Positions 26,276 through 38,802 are shown, counted from the first letter of the stretch. The stretch: 64,000 bases of DNA from Sulfurimonas sp. C5 (GCF_029872055.1 NZ_JARXNQ010000003.1:210572-274571); one strand, 5' to 3'. The notes: generated by a model from the sequence alone, not told the origin. A program made the numbers and translations.

Positions 26276-26527
26276 TTATTTCTCTACTTTATTTATTTTT
26301 TCCTCATCATATCTATAGTTTTTAGCAATATCATCAGCTTCTTTTTCAGCAGACTTCATAAGTTCATCGCTAAACTCACCTGCAGTATGACCAGTTTCGT
26401 GAGAATATACAATATAAATACCTATTAAAATAACTAAAAGTGCTAATTTTGGATGATTATTTTGATAAAAATTAAATGCAAGAAGTGCCAATAATACAAG
26501 CGGACCTAAATAAAGTAAAGTATCCAT
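26276..26527 (-). CDS. Small two-span membrane protein
   Basis: 83 residues with a ribosome site (GGGGGATT). Two hydrophobic segments (about 3-20 and 28-43) are joined by a short polar turn, and the C-terminal 40 residues are acidic and soluble (GEFSDELMKSAEKEADDIAKNYRYDEE). It stands alone between typA and nrdB and is followed by a strong hairpin. No family recognised. Confidence 0.65.
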   Translation of the reverse strand: MDTLLYLGPLVLLALLAFNFYQNNHPKLALLVILIGIYIVYSHETGHTAGEFSDELMKSAEKEADDIAKNYRYDEEKINKVEK

Positions 26528-26615
26528 ACAATCCCCCTTTAAACATTTTATGGGATAAAGTATATCATAGATCGGTATCTCCTCCTAATAATTTAGAGGA
26601 GATACATCAAGAGAG

Positions 26616-28424
26616 TTATTTAGTTTTTCTAGACTCTCTACGGCGTTCCGCTTCAGTTAAGTATCTTTTACGGATACGGATGTTTTCAGGAGTAACTTCA
26701 AGAAGTTCATCATCTTCGATCCACTCTAGTGCACGCTCTAGAGACATATCACGTGGTGGAACAAGTTTAATAGCTTCATCAGCACCTGATGAACGTACAT
26801 TTGATTGCGCTTTACCTTTAATTGCATTTACAACTAAGTCATTATTTCTTGAGTGCTCACCAACAATCATACCTTCGTATACTTTTGTTTGCGGAGTAAT
26901 AAATAATACACCACGATCTTGAAGGTTAAATAATGAATATGCTAACGCTTCACCATTTTCCATAGAGATAAGTGCACCGTATGAACGTGATTCAACGCTT
27001 CCAGAATATGGACGGAACTCTAAGAAAGAGTGGTTCATTACACCCTCACCTTTTGTATCTGTTAGGAATTGTCCACGGAAACCGATAAGTGCACGTGCAG
27101 GGATTTCAAACTCGATACGTTGGAAACCTGAACCCATTGGAACCATTGATTTCATTTCAGCTTTACGTTTACCAAGTCTCTCAATTACAGTACCGCCTAA
27201 TTCTTCAGGAACGTCAATTACAAGGTGCTCGAAAGGCTCACATTTAACGCCTTCGATCTCTTTAACAATAACTTCCGGACGAGAGATACTGAATTCATAC
27301 CCTTCACGTCTCATGTTTTCAGCAAGAACAGTGATTTGAAGTTCACCACGTCCACTTACTTTAAATTTACCCTCACCGATAACTTCTAACTTCATCGCAA
27401 CGTTCGTACGCATTTCAGCTTCAAGTCTGTCTTTTAGTTTATTTGAAGTAACGTGTTTACCCTCTTGACCTGCAAGTGGAGAATCGTTTACTGCATAAAC
27501 AACAGTAAGTGTTGGCTCTTCAATGTGCATTGGATCAAGTGCTACCGGATTAACAGGATCACAAACAGTATCACCAACATCAACAGTTTCCATACCAGCG
27601 AAAGCAACAATGTCGCCAGCTTCAGCTTGGTCAATCTCCATACGGTTAAGACCGTGGAAACCGATCAGTTTTGTAATACGTCCTTTTACGATCTCGCCGT
27701 CAGCTTTTGCAAGAGCTACTTGATCACCTTTGTTAACTGTACCGTTGAAGATACGGCTGATACCGATTTTACCTACATAGTTATCATAGTCAAGTGTAAA
27801 TACTTGCGCTTGGAAATCGTTATCTGCACTTCCTTCCGGCTCAGGAATCTCATTGAGAATAGTCTCAAAAATACATTCGAAGTCACCATCTGGCTCTTCC
27901 ATGTCTAATTTTGCGATTCCGTTACGAGCAGCAGCATAAATGATAGGGAAATCAAGTTGATCATCAGTTGCATCCATATCAGAAAAAAGGTCAAACATCT
28001 CATCTACAACACGCTCTGGTTCAGCTGAAGGTTTGTCAATTTTATTAATAACAACGATAGGTTTTTTACCAAGTGCTAGCATCTTTTTAACAACAAATTT
28101 TGTTTGAGGCATAACACCTTCATACGCGTCAACAAGTACTAAAACACCGTCAACCATTTTAAGAACACGTTCAACTTCTCCACCAAAGTCGGCGTGACCC
28201 GGAGTATCGATAATGTTAATTTTATGATCTTTATATCTGATTGCCGTGTTTTTAGAAAGAATCGTGATACCACGCTCTTTTTCTAGAGCGTTGCTATCCA
28301 TCGCTCTTTCATCATGATGTTCGTGAGAACCAAATGTACCAGATTGCTCTAAAAGCCCATCAACCAAAGTTGTTTTACCGTGGTCAACGTGTGCAATAAC
28401 TGCAATGTTTCTAATCTTTTGCAA
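26616..28424 (-). CDS. typA: Translational GTPase TypA/BipA
   Basis: 602 residues, the usual length. G-domain motifs: [10 protein letters not shown] (10-19), the switch [20 protein letters not shown] and NKIDKPSA. Downstream come the EF-G-like domains and the BipA-specific C-terminus ([30 protein letters not shown] region, RKRYLTE). It binds ribosomes and aids 50S assembly and stress growth. The start is TTG with AGGA six bases upstream; no ATG is available. Confidence 0.95.
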   Translation of the reverse strand: MQKIRNIAVIAHVDHGKTTLVDGLLEQSGTFGSHEHHDERAMDSNALEKERGITILSKNTAIRYKDHKINIIDTPGHADFGGEVERVLKMVDGVLVLVDAYEGVMPQTKFVVKKMLALGKKPIVVINKIDKPSAEPERVVDEMFDLFSDMDATDDQLDFPIIYAAARNGIAKLDMEEPDGDFECIFETILNEIPEPEGSADNDFQAQVFTLDYDNYVGKIGISRIFNGTVNKGDQVALAKADGEIVKGRITKLIGFHGLNRMEIDQAEAGDIVAFAGMETVDVGDTVCDPVNPVALDPMHIEEPTLTVVYAVNDSPLAGQEGKHVTSNKLKDRLEAEMRTNVAMKLEVIGEGKFKVSGRGELQITVLAENMRREGYEFSISRPEVIVKEIEGVKCEPFEHLVIDVPEELGGTVIERLGKRKAEMKSMVPMGSGFQRIEFEIPARALIGFRGQFLTDTKGEGVMNHSFLEFRPYSGSVESRSYGALISMENGEALAYSLFNLQDRGVLFITPQTKVYEGMIVGEHSRNNDLVVNAIKGKAQSNVRSSGADEAIKLVPPRDMSLERALEWIEDDELLEVTPENIRIRKRYLTEAERRRESRKTK

Positions 28425-28607
28425 GTGTGTTCCTTTTTAAGGCTAAATATTTTCGCAATTATACCCTAATTTAGGTTAGAAACTTGTAAAAATATGTTAT
28501 ACTCATTCAATAAGTAGTTTATTTTTTTCTTTTAAAAACCCCAAAAACATATATTTTTTGACCTATTCTTTTATAAATCAAACTTAAAAATAATTAGAAA
28601 GTCAGTG

Positions 28608-29750
28608 ATGCAAAAAATTCAATATCCCATTATTTTAAACATTATCTTTGAAAAGTTAAATCTGTTCGGTATAAAACCTGTGATTATTGGTGGTTATATA
28701 CGTGATCATTTACTTCAAAACGATTCAAAAGACATAGATATTGAACTTTATAACGTTGAAAACATCGATCAAGTAGAAGATATTCTCAAAGAATTCGGTA
28801 GTGTAAACGAAGTAGGTAAGGCATTTTGTGTTATTAAACTCAATATTGAAGATCTTGATCTCGATTTTTCACTTCCAAGGATCGATAGTAAAATAGGATC
28901 CGGGCATCGCGGCTTTAAAATAACAACCGATTCGCATCTTGATTTCAAAACTGCTACTAGCAGACGAGACTTTACGATCAATGCTGTAGGATATGATGTT
29001 ATTGAGCACAAACTGCTTGACCCATTCGGCGGTATTGAGGATCTGACTAACAAACAACTAAAAGCGGTAGATCTCAATAAATTTGCCGAAGATCCGCTAC
29101 GTGTATTTCGGGCAATACAGTTTGCCTCAAGGTTTGAACTGGAGATTGATGAAAAGCTTTTACATCTATGTAAAATAATGGTAGATAACAATCAACTAAA
29201 CTTTTTATCTAAAGAGAGAATCTTTGCAGAAATTGAAAAACTTCTTTTAAAATCTAAAAATCCTTCAAGTGGTTTTATTTTTCTAAAAAATATTGGTCTC
29301 TTTAAAATGTTCGTGGAGTTTAATACTCTCAGTCATGAAGAGTTTATTGAAGTTATTACATTACTGGACAACTATAAAAGATCTTCTGAATTTACTAACA
29401 AACTCTCACTCATAACCATGTTTGTCATTCTCACCTCAAAGTTTCAAATAAGGGATATAGAGATTTTTTTACACCGTCTGACAGACGATAAAGAGATTAT
29501 TCATAAAGTACTCAATATCCATAATTTTATAAGGACTCCGAGTTATACTCTGTCAATGAGGATTGATAAAAAAGTATTAGAAAGCTATCTTCAATCAATT
29601 CAAATGAAAAACTATAAAGCATTTATGGATATGGTAGAACCAAAAATAAAAGGGAAAGATCTTATAGCTCAGGGAATTAAACCCTCTGTAGAATTTTCAG
29701 AAATTTTGGAGGAAAAATACCAAAAACAGATAAAAGGCTATTTATCGTAA
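28608..29750 (+). CDS. tRNA nucleotidyltransferase/poly(A) polymerase family (CCA-adding type)
   Basis: 380 residues from ATG 28608. The class II nucleotidyltransferase head shows GGYIRDHLL (28-36) with the metal-binding DIDIE (42-46), then RRDFTINAVGYD and DPLRVFRAIQFASRF. It should add CCA or part of it to tRNA 3' ends; some bacteria split the C and A additions between two enzymes, which this sequence does not settle. The ribosome site is weak. Its 3' end overlaps the converging gene by nine bases. Confidence 0.88.
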   Translation: MQKIQYPIILNIIFEKLNLFGIKPVIIGGYIRDHLLQNDSKDIDIELYNVENIDQVEDILKEFGSVNEVGKAFCVIKLNIEDLDLDFSLPRIDSKIGSGHRGFKITTDSHLDFKTATSRRDFTINAVGYDVIEHKLLDPFGGIEDLTNKQLKAVDLNKFAEDPLRVFRAIQFASRFELEIDEKLLHLCKIMVDNNQLNFLSKERIFAEIEKLLLKSKNPSSGFIFLKNIGLFKMFVEFNTLSHEEFIEVITLLDNYKRSSEFTNKLSLITMFVILTSKFQIRDIEIFLHRLTDDKEIIHKVLNIHNFIRTPSYTLSMRIDKKVLESYLQSIQMKNYKAFMDMVEPKIKGKDLIAQGIKPSVEFSEILEEKYQKQIKGYLS

Positions 29751-30209
29751 GTCTAACGTTTTTTCTATGCTATTGATTTTATAAACGTTTTCTATCGCTG
29801 TTTCTATCGCTTTTATTAAACGTGAGTGATAGATATCTTTTTGCTCATCATCATAATCGTTTATGATATCTCTATAAGTTTCTACAAACTGCTGCATCAA
29901 CTCTATTGCTGTGACAGAAATTTTTATTGAACCTGCAGCTAACAAAACTAACTCGAAAGCTTTTTTCTTTTTAGAATCCGTATCGTCGGCTTTGAGGTAA
30001 AGTTCCCCTTTCTCATTGAGAGGAGTAACAAGCTTTTTTAATACTTCGTTCAAGCCGATTGCAGAGAGTTCAAAGTCTTTCATGCCGTTTTTGACATAAA
30101 GCCTCATATCACTCAAATTCATTTTGGAAATTTTATCAATCATTTTTGGATCAATACTTCCCTTTTTATGGAAAACATTTTTTATCGATCCAAAAATATT
30201 TTTCATCAT
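29742..30209 (-). CDS. Hypothetical protein downstream of queF
   Basis: 155 residues from the ATG at 30209, four bases after the queF stop. It is helical and charged with no signal or membrane segment: a basic start (MKNIFGSIKNVFHKKG) and a long C-terminal helix-rich part with DDEQKDIYHSRLIKAIETAIENVYK. No family recognised. Close spacing suggests co-expression with queF. Confidence 0.65.
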   Translation of the reverse strand: MMKNIFGSIKNVFHKKGSIDPKMIDKISKMNLSDMRLYVKNGMKDFELSAIGLNEVLKKLVTPLNEKGELYLKADDTDSKKKKAFELVLLAAGSIKISVTAIELMQQFVETYRDIINDYDDEQKDIYHSRLIKAIETAIENVYKINSIEKTLDLR

Positions 30210-30213
30210 CTTA

Positions 30214-30600
30214 CTAACTTTGAATAATTTTAGAACTATCAATCTCTATAACAGTATGTACGTTTCCTCTTGGTTTGAAATCAGCTGTTAATTTCATATA
30301 TTTAGGCTTGATCTTATTATATATTACATCGTAAATTTCATTTGCTGAATTTTCATGAGAGATATAACGTCCCATAAATGAGTTGATATAAAGCTTCAAT
30401 GCTTTAAGTTCTACAACATATTCATCCGGCGTGTATTCCAAATAAATTGTAGCAAAATCCGGATATCCGCTTCTTGGACAAAGTGCCATAAATTCCGGTA
30501 AAGTTACTTTTATAAGATACTCTTTTTTATTTTCGTTAGGCCAGATCTCAAGATCTTTTTCAACGTCAAACTCACGTATCTCTTTTTCTCCATATTTCAT
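30214..30600 (-). CDS. queF: NADPH-dependent 7-cyano-7-deazaguanine reductase
   Basis: 128 residues, the short monofunctional type. The catalytic Cys41 and Asp48 lie in LCPRSGYPDFA, and the family motif ELKALKLYINSFMGRYISHEN is intact, with the Glu that binds the substrate. QueF reduces preQ0 to preQ1 in queuosine synthesis. AGGGG precedes the ATG. It sits between the GGDEF-EAL gene and the hypothetical protein. Confidence 0.94.
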   Translation of the reverse strand: MKYGEKEIREFDVEKDLEIWPNENKKEYLIKVTLPEFMALCPRSGYPDFATIYLEYTPDEYVVELKALKLYINSFMGRYISHENSANEIYDVIYNKIKPKYMKLTADFKPRGNVHTVIEIDSSKIIQS

Positions 30601-30609
30601 ATTAAACCC

Positions 30610-32000
30610 CTATTTTTCGTAAAACTTATCAATTTCAGATATATATCTGCCTTGGATAAAATCTATACCTAATTCATTAACCAAATTATATCCATCTTTC
30701 TCTTCAATATTTTTTATCCAAGTTTTTATATTTTTATCATGTGCCATCTTATTAAAACCGTCAAGTATATTTTTACTTTTTTCCATCTTCTCATAACGGG
30801 AATAATAAGTATCAAAACGGATGAAGTCTATATCTAGTTCTCTGAGATATAAAAAACTTGTATGAATCGAACCTATTCTATCTATTCCTACAGATATATT
30901 GTATTCTTTTAAAGAGTGAATAATAGTGTTATATCTGTTAGTATGTGAAAAATATTCCATCTCATATAACACAAAAATGATTCCCAAATTTTTCTTATCT
31001 TTCATAAGCTCTTTTACTTTAGACAAGAACTTTTCATTTCTCAAAGTTGTAGGAAAAATATTTATAGCAACTTTTCCTTCATTGCCGCATAAAGAGACTA
31101 TATGTTCAAAAACCATTAAATCATATTCGACACCGAGTCCAAATTTGTTAATTATTTTTATAAATGTTTTTGGAAAAATATATTTTCCGTTATTAGCTTT
31201 TAATTTAACAAAACACTCTTTAAAACGTTCATTTTTTCCTATAACATCTTGCGAGCTGATTAATAGTTTACTATTCTTGATTGCACCGATAACCATAGAT
31301 TCTAACTCATTAGGATCAATATTATCTTCTTTAGTATTCTCTTTTGATAATCTATTTCCTTCTTGAATCTCAAGAAGGTTTTCAAGAAGATAGTCTAAAT
31401 TTTTAGAGTAGTTTATATCTGTGATACCGCCTGATATCTTTACCTCTATATCACCTACTTTGAACTCTACACTTTTAAGGCACATAAGGTCTAAAACTGT
31501 TTTATAGTCCTCTTTATTTCCATCCAAACCTACTAAAAAATCTCCGCCTCTAAAATGACCTATAGGAAATCCTTCGATTCCCTCGTTTTTAAGATAATCA
31601 GCAATCCATCTAGCAACTTTTTTTAAAACTTTATCCCCGTTTTTTATTCCATATAGATTATTGATATCACCTAAATTATCTATACTGATTAAAATCAGAG
31701 TGTAATGTTTTTTCTTTTTTATTTCCGATTTTAAATACTTAAATAGATATTCACGTGCAAATGTTTTTGTAACGTCATCCGTAATTTTTACGTTAAAACC
31801 ATTATATATGAGATAAAAAATAAAATAGACTGTAAAAACTAAAAGGAAAATTGCTTCAATATAAAATGAAGGTTCTAACGTAGTATAGTTTGTTATAAGA
31901 GTGTGGGAAATAAAAGCGACAATAAGTGCAAAGATAGGAAGTCCCATTCTAAGCGCTAACTTAAAACGGTATTCCCTCTCTTTTGTTTGTGGTAAAAGCA

Positions 32001-32001
<1 letters not shown>
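30610..32001 (-). CDS. Membrane protein with degenerate GGDEF and EAL domains
   Basis: 463 residues. Two membrane segments at the N-terminus (about 17-33 and 42-60) leave almost no periplasmic loop. The GGDEF site reads HFRGGDFLVGL, lacking one acidic residue. In the EAL-like domain (about 230-460) the EAL signature is replaced by SQDV and the DDFGTG loop reads DRIGSI, so both activities are probably lost. Such LapD-like proteins sense cyclic di-GMP. Its ATG overlaps the gyrB stop (TAATG), so expression is coupled to gyrB. Confidence 0.82.
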
Positions 32002-34319
<2,318 letters not shown>

Positions 34320-34423
34320 TTATTTACTCCAAATACTACTAATTTAGCATAATTATAGATATTCTATCGAAAAAAATATAAAAGTTAGATTTATAGGGTT
34401 TTATAAGTAAAATATATCTATTT

Positions 34424-35287
34424 TTAAAATTCTATATTCAATACTATGCCAAAATCTTGTTCTTTAGCTATTATTGGTCGTGCTTGATATATATAAATTT
34501 CTTGTTGTTTTATTGAATGCATAGGCTGATAGGTTTCAAATTTTACAGTAACATGAAGATCAAAAGTATCACTTAGACTATTAGAAATACTTCCTATTGG
34601 GTTTAATAAAAAATAACTGATATTTCCTAAAACTTTAGAGTTAAGTACTCTTCCTTCATTTTTATCAATCTTTTTTTCTAAACTATAAAAATATTCACCA
34701 AAAAATAAACCAAGAATGGGTGTAGAGATAAGATCTTGCCATGAGGGAATTTCTGCAACCGACTCATAACCATATTCCCACATAAACGTTGATAAGAAAG
34801 CAGAATATAAAAATGAACCTTCCTTAGATATTCCGTAATCTCTTGCTGCCATATAGTACCATGCACCAGTAAAAGAATGTCCTACATAGTTGACAACAAA
34901 ACTATCTTTGTCCCATACAGGACCTTTTTTTATATTATTCTCCCATCTTTGACCAAGAGATTTTTTTCTTAATTCACTTTTATCCCATTTTGAAACTGAT
35001 TCAGGTAAAAGGTAAATAACACCAACTGATCCAATCATGAGTATTTGAGTATAAAACGTACTTTCCGCTAATCTTCTTTGAGGTTGTGTTAATTGTTTGT
35101 TTATATTGATATTTTTGGGACTGTAATCTGTTTTTTGTTCAAGAAAAGTGTATGTAGGTTTTAGTAATAAATTTTTGTTGTAGAGTTTAATTTTTTTATT
35201 TATATTATCGGGATTTAAATTGACATTTTCACTCCCGTATAAAAAAATATACGAAAGTAAAAAAAGAGGTAAAAAAAATTTTGCCAT
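34424..35287 (-). CDS. DUF3943-like exported protein between dnaN and gyrB
   Basis: 287 residues with an N-terminal signal sequence (FFLPLFLLSYIFLYGS). The central block, VNYVGHSFTGAWYYMAARDYGIS followed by MWEYGYESVAEIPSWQDLISTPILGLFFGE, has the spacing of the DUF3943 family of outer-membrane-linked proteins of unknown role. The C-terminus looks like beta-strands ending in IVLNIEF, consistent with outer-membrane association. It starts 12 bases after the dnaN stop. It is compositionally richer in Ile/Lys/Asn than its neighbours. Why it lies in the replication operon is not clear. Confidence 0.78.
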   Translation of the reverse strand: MAKFFLPLFLLSYIFLYGSENVNLNPDNINKKIKLYNKNLLLKPTYTFLEQKTDYSPKNININKQLTQPQRRLAESTFYTQILMIGSVGVIYLLPESVSKWDKSELRKKSLGQRWENNIKKGPVWDKDSFVVNYVGHSFTGAWYYMAARDYGISKEGSFLYSAFLSTFMWEYGYESVAEIPSWQDLISTPILGLFFGEYFYSLEKKIDKNEGRVLNSKVLGNISYFLLNPIGSISNSLSDTFDLHVTVKFETYQPMHSIKQQEIYIYQARPIIAKEQDFGIVLNIEF

Positions 35288-35299
35288 GAATGCAATTTA

Positions 35300-36367
35300 T
35301 TAGATAACGATTGGCATTACCACTGTTATAAAATTTTCATCACTTAAAATAAACGGAAGATTTCCTTCATTTAATTTCATAGTAAACTCTGAAGAGTTGA
35401 TAGAATTTAAGAAATCAAGTAAATATCTTGAATTAATAGCTATCGAGAACGGTTCAGAAAAACCTGTTGAAATAGAGATTTCCGTTTTAGCTTCGATATT
35501 GTCATCACTTAAAGACTCAAAAGTGATGCCATTGCTAGAAAACGTGATTTTCACATCTGTAGAGATTGTAGTGATTTGTTTGATAGAATCTATCATATTT
35601 GCTTTTGGTAAAACAAGATTGTATTTTGTTTCTTTAGGGATAATTCTAGAATATTCAGGGAATTTTCCGTTAATAAGTTTTGTAAAGAACGTGTATTGGT
35701 TAGAGTGAATAATCAAGTTTGTTTGATCGTAATAAAGTTCAATATTGTCAAAAAACAGTTTTTGAATTTCAACAATAGCCTTTTTAGGGATGATAATTGA
35801 AAGTTGATTATCACTGCTGTTAGTAATATTTACAACAGCTAGTCTTCTTGTATCTGTAGAAGCAAAGTTAATTGAATCGTTTTGAATATCTATAAGAGCA
35901 CCGTTTAATTCAAACTTTGGATTGTTTGTGTCGATTGCAGGTGTGATCTTTTTTAATGATTCGATTAAAGTATGTGACTCAATAGAGATACGTGATTTGT
36001 TTTCATATGTTGGGAATTCAGGAAAATCTTCATGTGAAAAAGTTGGTAGTTTGAATTTAGAACTTCCTTGTTCAATATGAAGCATACCGTTTCTAACTTC
36101 TAAATTAATATTTCCATCTTTTAAAATTCTTACAATGTCCAAGAATTTCTTACCGTTAGAAGTGATGCTACCTTCTTGTTCAATATTGATATCGTTAATT
36201 GTTACTAAGAAACCTATTTCATAATCTGTAGCTTTTAGAGTAAGTTGATTATTACTAGCATTTAAAAAGACATGAGATGTAATTTGTGAAGTATCTTTTT
36301 TTTCTAAGAAAGGTCCAGCATGAATAAGTATATTTTCAAGTATAGATTTCGATATAGTAATTTTCAT
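35300..36367 (-). CDS. dnaN: DNA polymerase III beta clamp
   Basis: 355 residues in the three-domain clamp layout. Recognisable parts are the SNGKKFLDIVRIL region, the FELNGALIDIQNDSINFASTDTRRLAVVN strand pair, and the C-terminal NSRYLLDFLNSINSSEFTMKLN with the final PFILSDENFITVVMPIVI. It holds Pol III on DNA. AGGGAAA precedes the ATG. It lies 169 bases after dnaA, with the origin-like region between them. Confidence 0.95.
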   Translation of the reverse strand: MKITISKSILENILIHAGPFLEKKDTSQITSHVFLNASNNQLTLKATDYEIGFLVTINDINIEQEGSITSNGKKFLDIVRILKDGNINLEVRNGMLHIEQGSSKFKLPTFSHEDFPEFPTYENKSRISIESHTLIESLKKITPAIDTNNPKFELNGALIDIQNDSINFASTDTRRLAVVNITNSSDNQLSIIIPKKAIVEIQKLFFDNIELYYDQTNLIIHSNQYTFFTKLINGKFPEYSRIIPKETKYNLVLPKANMIDSIKQITTISTDVKITFSSNGITFESLSDDNIEAKTEISISTGFSEPFSIAINSRYLLDFLNSINSSEFTMKLNEGNLPFILSDENFITVVMPIVI

Positions 36368-36536
36368 ATAAATTTCCCTATATATTTATATTTTTTTAGT
36401 AGTTAGTAGTAGGTGATCGTGAATATGTGAAAACAGATTCAAAACCGCTATAAACCAGTACTTTATTGATGTGATGAAAATTTTTTTTCTATTCACATCT
36501 GTTCACTTTTATAATTATATCTTTTTTTTTACAAAA
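36368..36536. other. Candidate oriC, dnaN-side unwinding region
   Basis: The gap between dnaN and dnaA has DnaA-box-like sites at 36418-36426 (ATATTCACG on the minus strand), 36426-36434 (GTTTTCACA), 36489-36497 (CTATTCACA) and a weak one at 36499-36507. Next to the first box, 36397-36412 reads TAG TAG T TAG TAG TAG, i.e. 3'-GAT-5' triplets leading away from the box, as in DnaA-trios. Beyond that comes an AT-only stretch (36379-36397). This is the order box, short spacer, trios, AT-rich region of the basal unwinding module described for bacterial origins. Assignment by pattern only. Confidence 0.72.
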
Positions 36537-37847
36537 CTACGAAGAAGATGAAAGTTTATTTGTGAGTTCGTCAATTTTCACTTTGAAATCTTCATCATTT
36601 TCTATGAGTTCCGTAATCTTTTTAATCGTATGTGAAATAGCCGTATGATCTTTCATACCAAAGTACTGAGCGAGCTGAGGCATCGTATTTTGTGTAAGTT
36701 CACGGCAAAGATAAATAGAGATTCTTCGTGCATACACAAGATTTTTAGCACGTCCTTTTGAACGAATCTCACTTGGTTTAATATTGAGATCTTTTGCCAC
36801 TACATTAGTGATAGTATCTAAAGTTAGGTTTTGACGGTTTTCTTTGATTTGATCTTTTAAAACATTTTTAGTAAATTCAAGATCGATATCCACATGCATC
36901 AATTGTGAATAAGCATGAAGTTTTGAAAGGATACCTTCTATCTCACGAACGTTACTTTCAATAACAGTTGCTATGTAATTTACGATCTCGTTAGAGAGTT
37001 TAACTTTGTTGATTTCACATTTTTTCTTGATGATCGCAATTTTTGTCTCTAGCTCAGGCGGTTGAATATCGGCAACAAGTCCCCATTCAAAGCGGCTTTG
37101 AAGACGCGCTTCAAGACCTGCAATTTTTTTAGGATGCTTATCGGCCGTAAGGATGATCTGCTTGCCTGCACCTTTAAGTGCTTCAAATGTATGGAAGAAT
37201 TCCTCTTGGATACCTTCTTTGTTAGAAAGAAATTGGATATCATCAATCAGGAGTACGTCACATTTTCTGTACTTCTCTTGAAATCTGTCCATTGTTTTGT
37301 TTTTCACATGGCGGATGAAATCATTTAAAAACTGCTCAACCGTAGCGTAGATAACAACTTTACCGCTGTTTTGAAAAACGTTACCTGCTGCTTGCATAAG
37401 GTGGGTTTTTCCAAGACCTACACCACCGTAGATAAATACGGGATTATAAACTTTTCCTGGATTTTCACTTACACTTTTGATCGCAGCATAGGCAAACTGG
37501 TTAGAACCTCCGACCATAAAGTTGTCAAATGAATAAGAGGGATTAAGAAGTGAACTGGTTTTATTGGCAATCTCTTTGGCAGCTTTTACTTTCTTTGTTG
37601 TCTGCGCAGATTTTAGCGTGATGCTGATAGTAACTTTGTTTCCCGTCTTGATTTCAAAAAGGTGTGCCAGTTTATCAGTATATTTGTTTTTGATCCAATT
37701 CACAACAAGTGCATTTTGTGCATAAAAAACGGCCAAGTCACTTGAAGATTTTTTCACATCATATTCAAGATGTTTGATATATCTGTTATATTCCAGTTCA
37801 GTTATCTCATTTTTGAGCTCTTCTAAAACCTCTTGACCTATATTCAC
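36537..37847 (-). CDS. dnaA: Chromosomal replication initiator DnaA
   Basis: 436 residues. Walker A GGVGLGKTHL at 141-150, Walker B VLLIDDIQFL near 203, and the domain IV signature DHTAISHTIKKI near 405 for DnaA-box binding. It is an AAA+ ATPase that opens the origin. The start is GTG, and that GTG lies inside a DnaA-box-like sequence; no ATG is available at the conserved N-terminus. A TATAAT box at 37869-37874 abuts a second DnaA box, so autoregulation is likely. ruvC diverges from the same gap. Confidence 0.97.
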   Translation of the reverse strand: MNIGQEVLEELKNEITELEYNRYIKHLEYDVKKSSSDLAVFYAQNALVVNWIKNKYTDKLAHLFEIKTGNKVTISITLKSAQTTKKVKAAKEIANKTSSLLNPSYSFDNFMVGGSNQFAYAAIKSVSENPGKVYNPVFIYGGVGLGKTHLMQAAGNVFQNSGKVVIYATVEQFLNDFIRHVKNKTMDRFQEKYRKCDVLLIDDIQFLSNKEGIQEEFFHTFEALKGAGKQIILTADKHPKKIAGLEARLQSRFEWGLVADIQPPELETKIAIIKKKCEINKVKLSNEIVNYIATVIESNVREIEGILSKLHAYSQLMHVDIDLEFTKNVLKDQIKENRQNLTLDTITNVVAKDLNIKPSEIRSKGRAKNLVYARRISIYLCRELTQNTMPQLAQYFGMKDHTAISHTIKKITELIENDEDFKVKIDELTNKLSSSS

Positions 37848-37967
37848 ATTTCACTCGCTTATTTCAATATTATATGTGAATATTATCTATTTGAACCATA
37901 AAATAGGGTTAAAATGATGTGAATAAATAAAAAATTTCGGGGTGATTATTAGGGTATAATTCACCTT
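37840..37967. promoter_or_regulatory. dnaA-ruvC divergent region with DnaA boxes
   Basis: Three boxes of the TTATTCACA type lie here: 37840-37848 (ATATTCACA, overlapping the dnaA GTG), 37875-37883 (ATATTCACA, minus strand) and 37918-37926 (TTATTCACA, minus strand, perfect). The dnaA -10 box (TATAAT, minus strand) is at 37869-37874, directly next to the middle DnaA box. The ruvC -10 box (TATAAT, plus) is at 37955-37960, seven bases before its ATG. It could also form the second half of a bipartite origin, as known in Helicobacter. Confidence 0.68.
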
Positions 37968-38450
37968 ATGAATAAAATTAATATACTCGGCATAGATCCC
38001 GGAACTAGAAACATGGGATATGCGATCATTTCTCTCGAAAATCATAAAATTTCTTTAGTTGAAGCGGGTCTTATTAAGATGAAAGCAGAAGATCTGCAGT
38101 TTCAAATACCCCAGATGGTAGAAGGGCTTGAACAATTGTTTGCCAAGTATACTATTGATGAAGTGGCAATGGAAGATATCTTTTATGCACACAATCCTTC
38201 TACTACCATTAAACTGGCACAGTTTCGTGGAGCAATTATGCTAAAACTACTGCAGGAGTTTGGACAGTTTAGTGAATACACAGCCTTACAGGTGAAAAAA
38301 GCGCTTACGGGTAAAGGAAAAGCATCTAAAGAGCAAGTTGCTTTTATGGTTAAACGTCTTTTAAACATCAAAAAAGAGATAAAGCCACTAGATATTTCAG
38401 ATGCTATGGCAGTCGCTATTACACATTCGCAAAGAGTAAAATTTAAATAA
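37968..38450 (+). CDS. ruvC: Holliday junction endonuclease RuvC
   Basis: 160 residues. Catalytic acidic residues are visible in [12 protein letters not shown] (Asp near 7), the [12 protein letters not shown] segment (Glu), and [12 protein letters not shown] near the end (two Asp). It resolves Holliday junctions with RuvAB. No ribosome site precedes the ATG; TATAAT ends seven bases upstream, so the mRNA is probably leaderless. The ruvC-dnaA neighbourhood is typical of Campylobacterota. Confidence 0.95.
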   Translation: MNKINILGIDPGTRNMGYAIISLENHKISLVEAGLIKMKAEDLQFQIPQMVEGLEQLFAKYTIDEVAMEDIFYAHNPSTTIKLAQFRGAIMLKLLQEFGQFSEYTALQVKKALTGKGKASKEQVAFMVKRLLNIKKEIKPLDISDAMAVAITHSQRVKFK

Positions 38451-38487
38451 TTTAGTTATGATTGCATAATTATTTTGAGGAGATACA

Positions 38488-38802
38488 ATGTCAAAATTTG
38501 AAAACGTAACAATTGTAAAAGAAGCAAACATTTATGATGGAGGAAAAGTATCAAGTAGAACAGTTGAGTTTGCTGACGGTACTAGAAAAACTCTTGGTGT
38601 TATGCTTCCAGGTGAATATACTTTCAATACTGCTGAGGCTGAAATTATGGAGATGATGAGCGGAGAGCTTGATATCAAACTTCCTGGTGAAGACTGGAAA
38701 ACATTAAATACGCCGGAAACTTTTAATGTTCCTGCAAATTCATCTTTCGATCTAAAAATCAAAACAGTAACAGATTACTGCTGTTCTTACATTCAAGAAT
38801 AG
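38488..38802 (+). CDS. ppnP: Pyrimidine/purine nucleoside phosphorylase PpnP
   Basis: 104 residues, a single small cupin-like barrel with family motifs KTLGVMLPGEYTFNTAEAEIMEMMSGEL and FNVPANSSFDLKI. PpnP cuts a range of nucleosides with phosphate. GGAG precedes the ATG, 37 bases after ruvC, and the stop abuts the converging trxC gene by one base. Confidence 0.9.
   Translation: MSKFENVTIVKEANIYDGGKVSSRTVEFADGTRKTLGVMLPGEYTFNTAEAEIMEMMSGELDIKLPGEDWKTLNTPETFNVPANSSFDLKIKTVTDYCCSYIQE

Noticed and set aside
27453..27908. A 151-codon open frame opposite typA
   Set aside because: It lies fully inside the conserved typA gene and has the composition of an antisense shadow.
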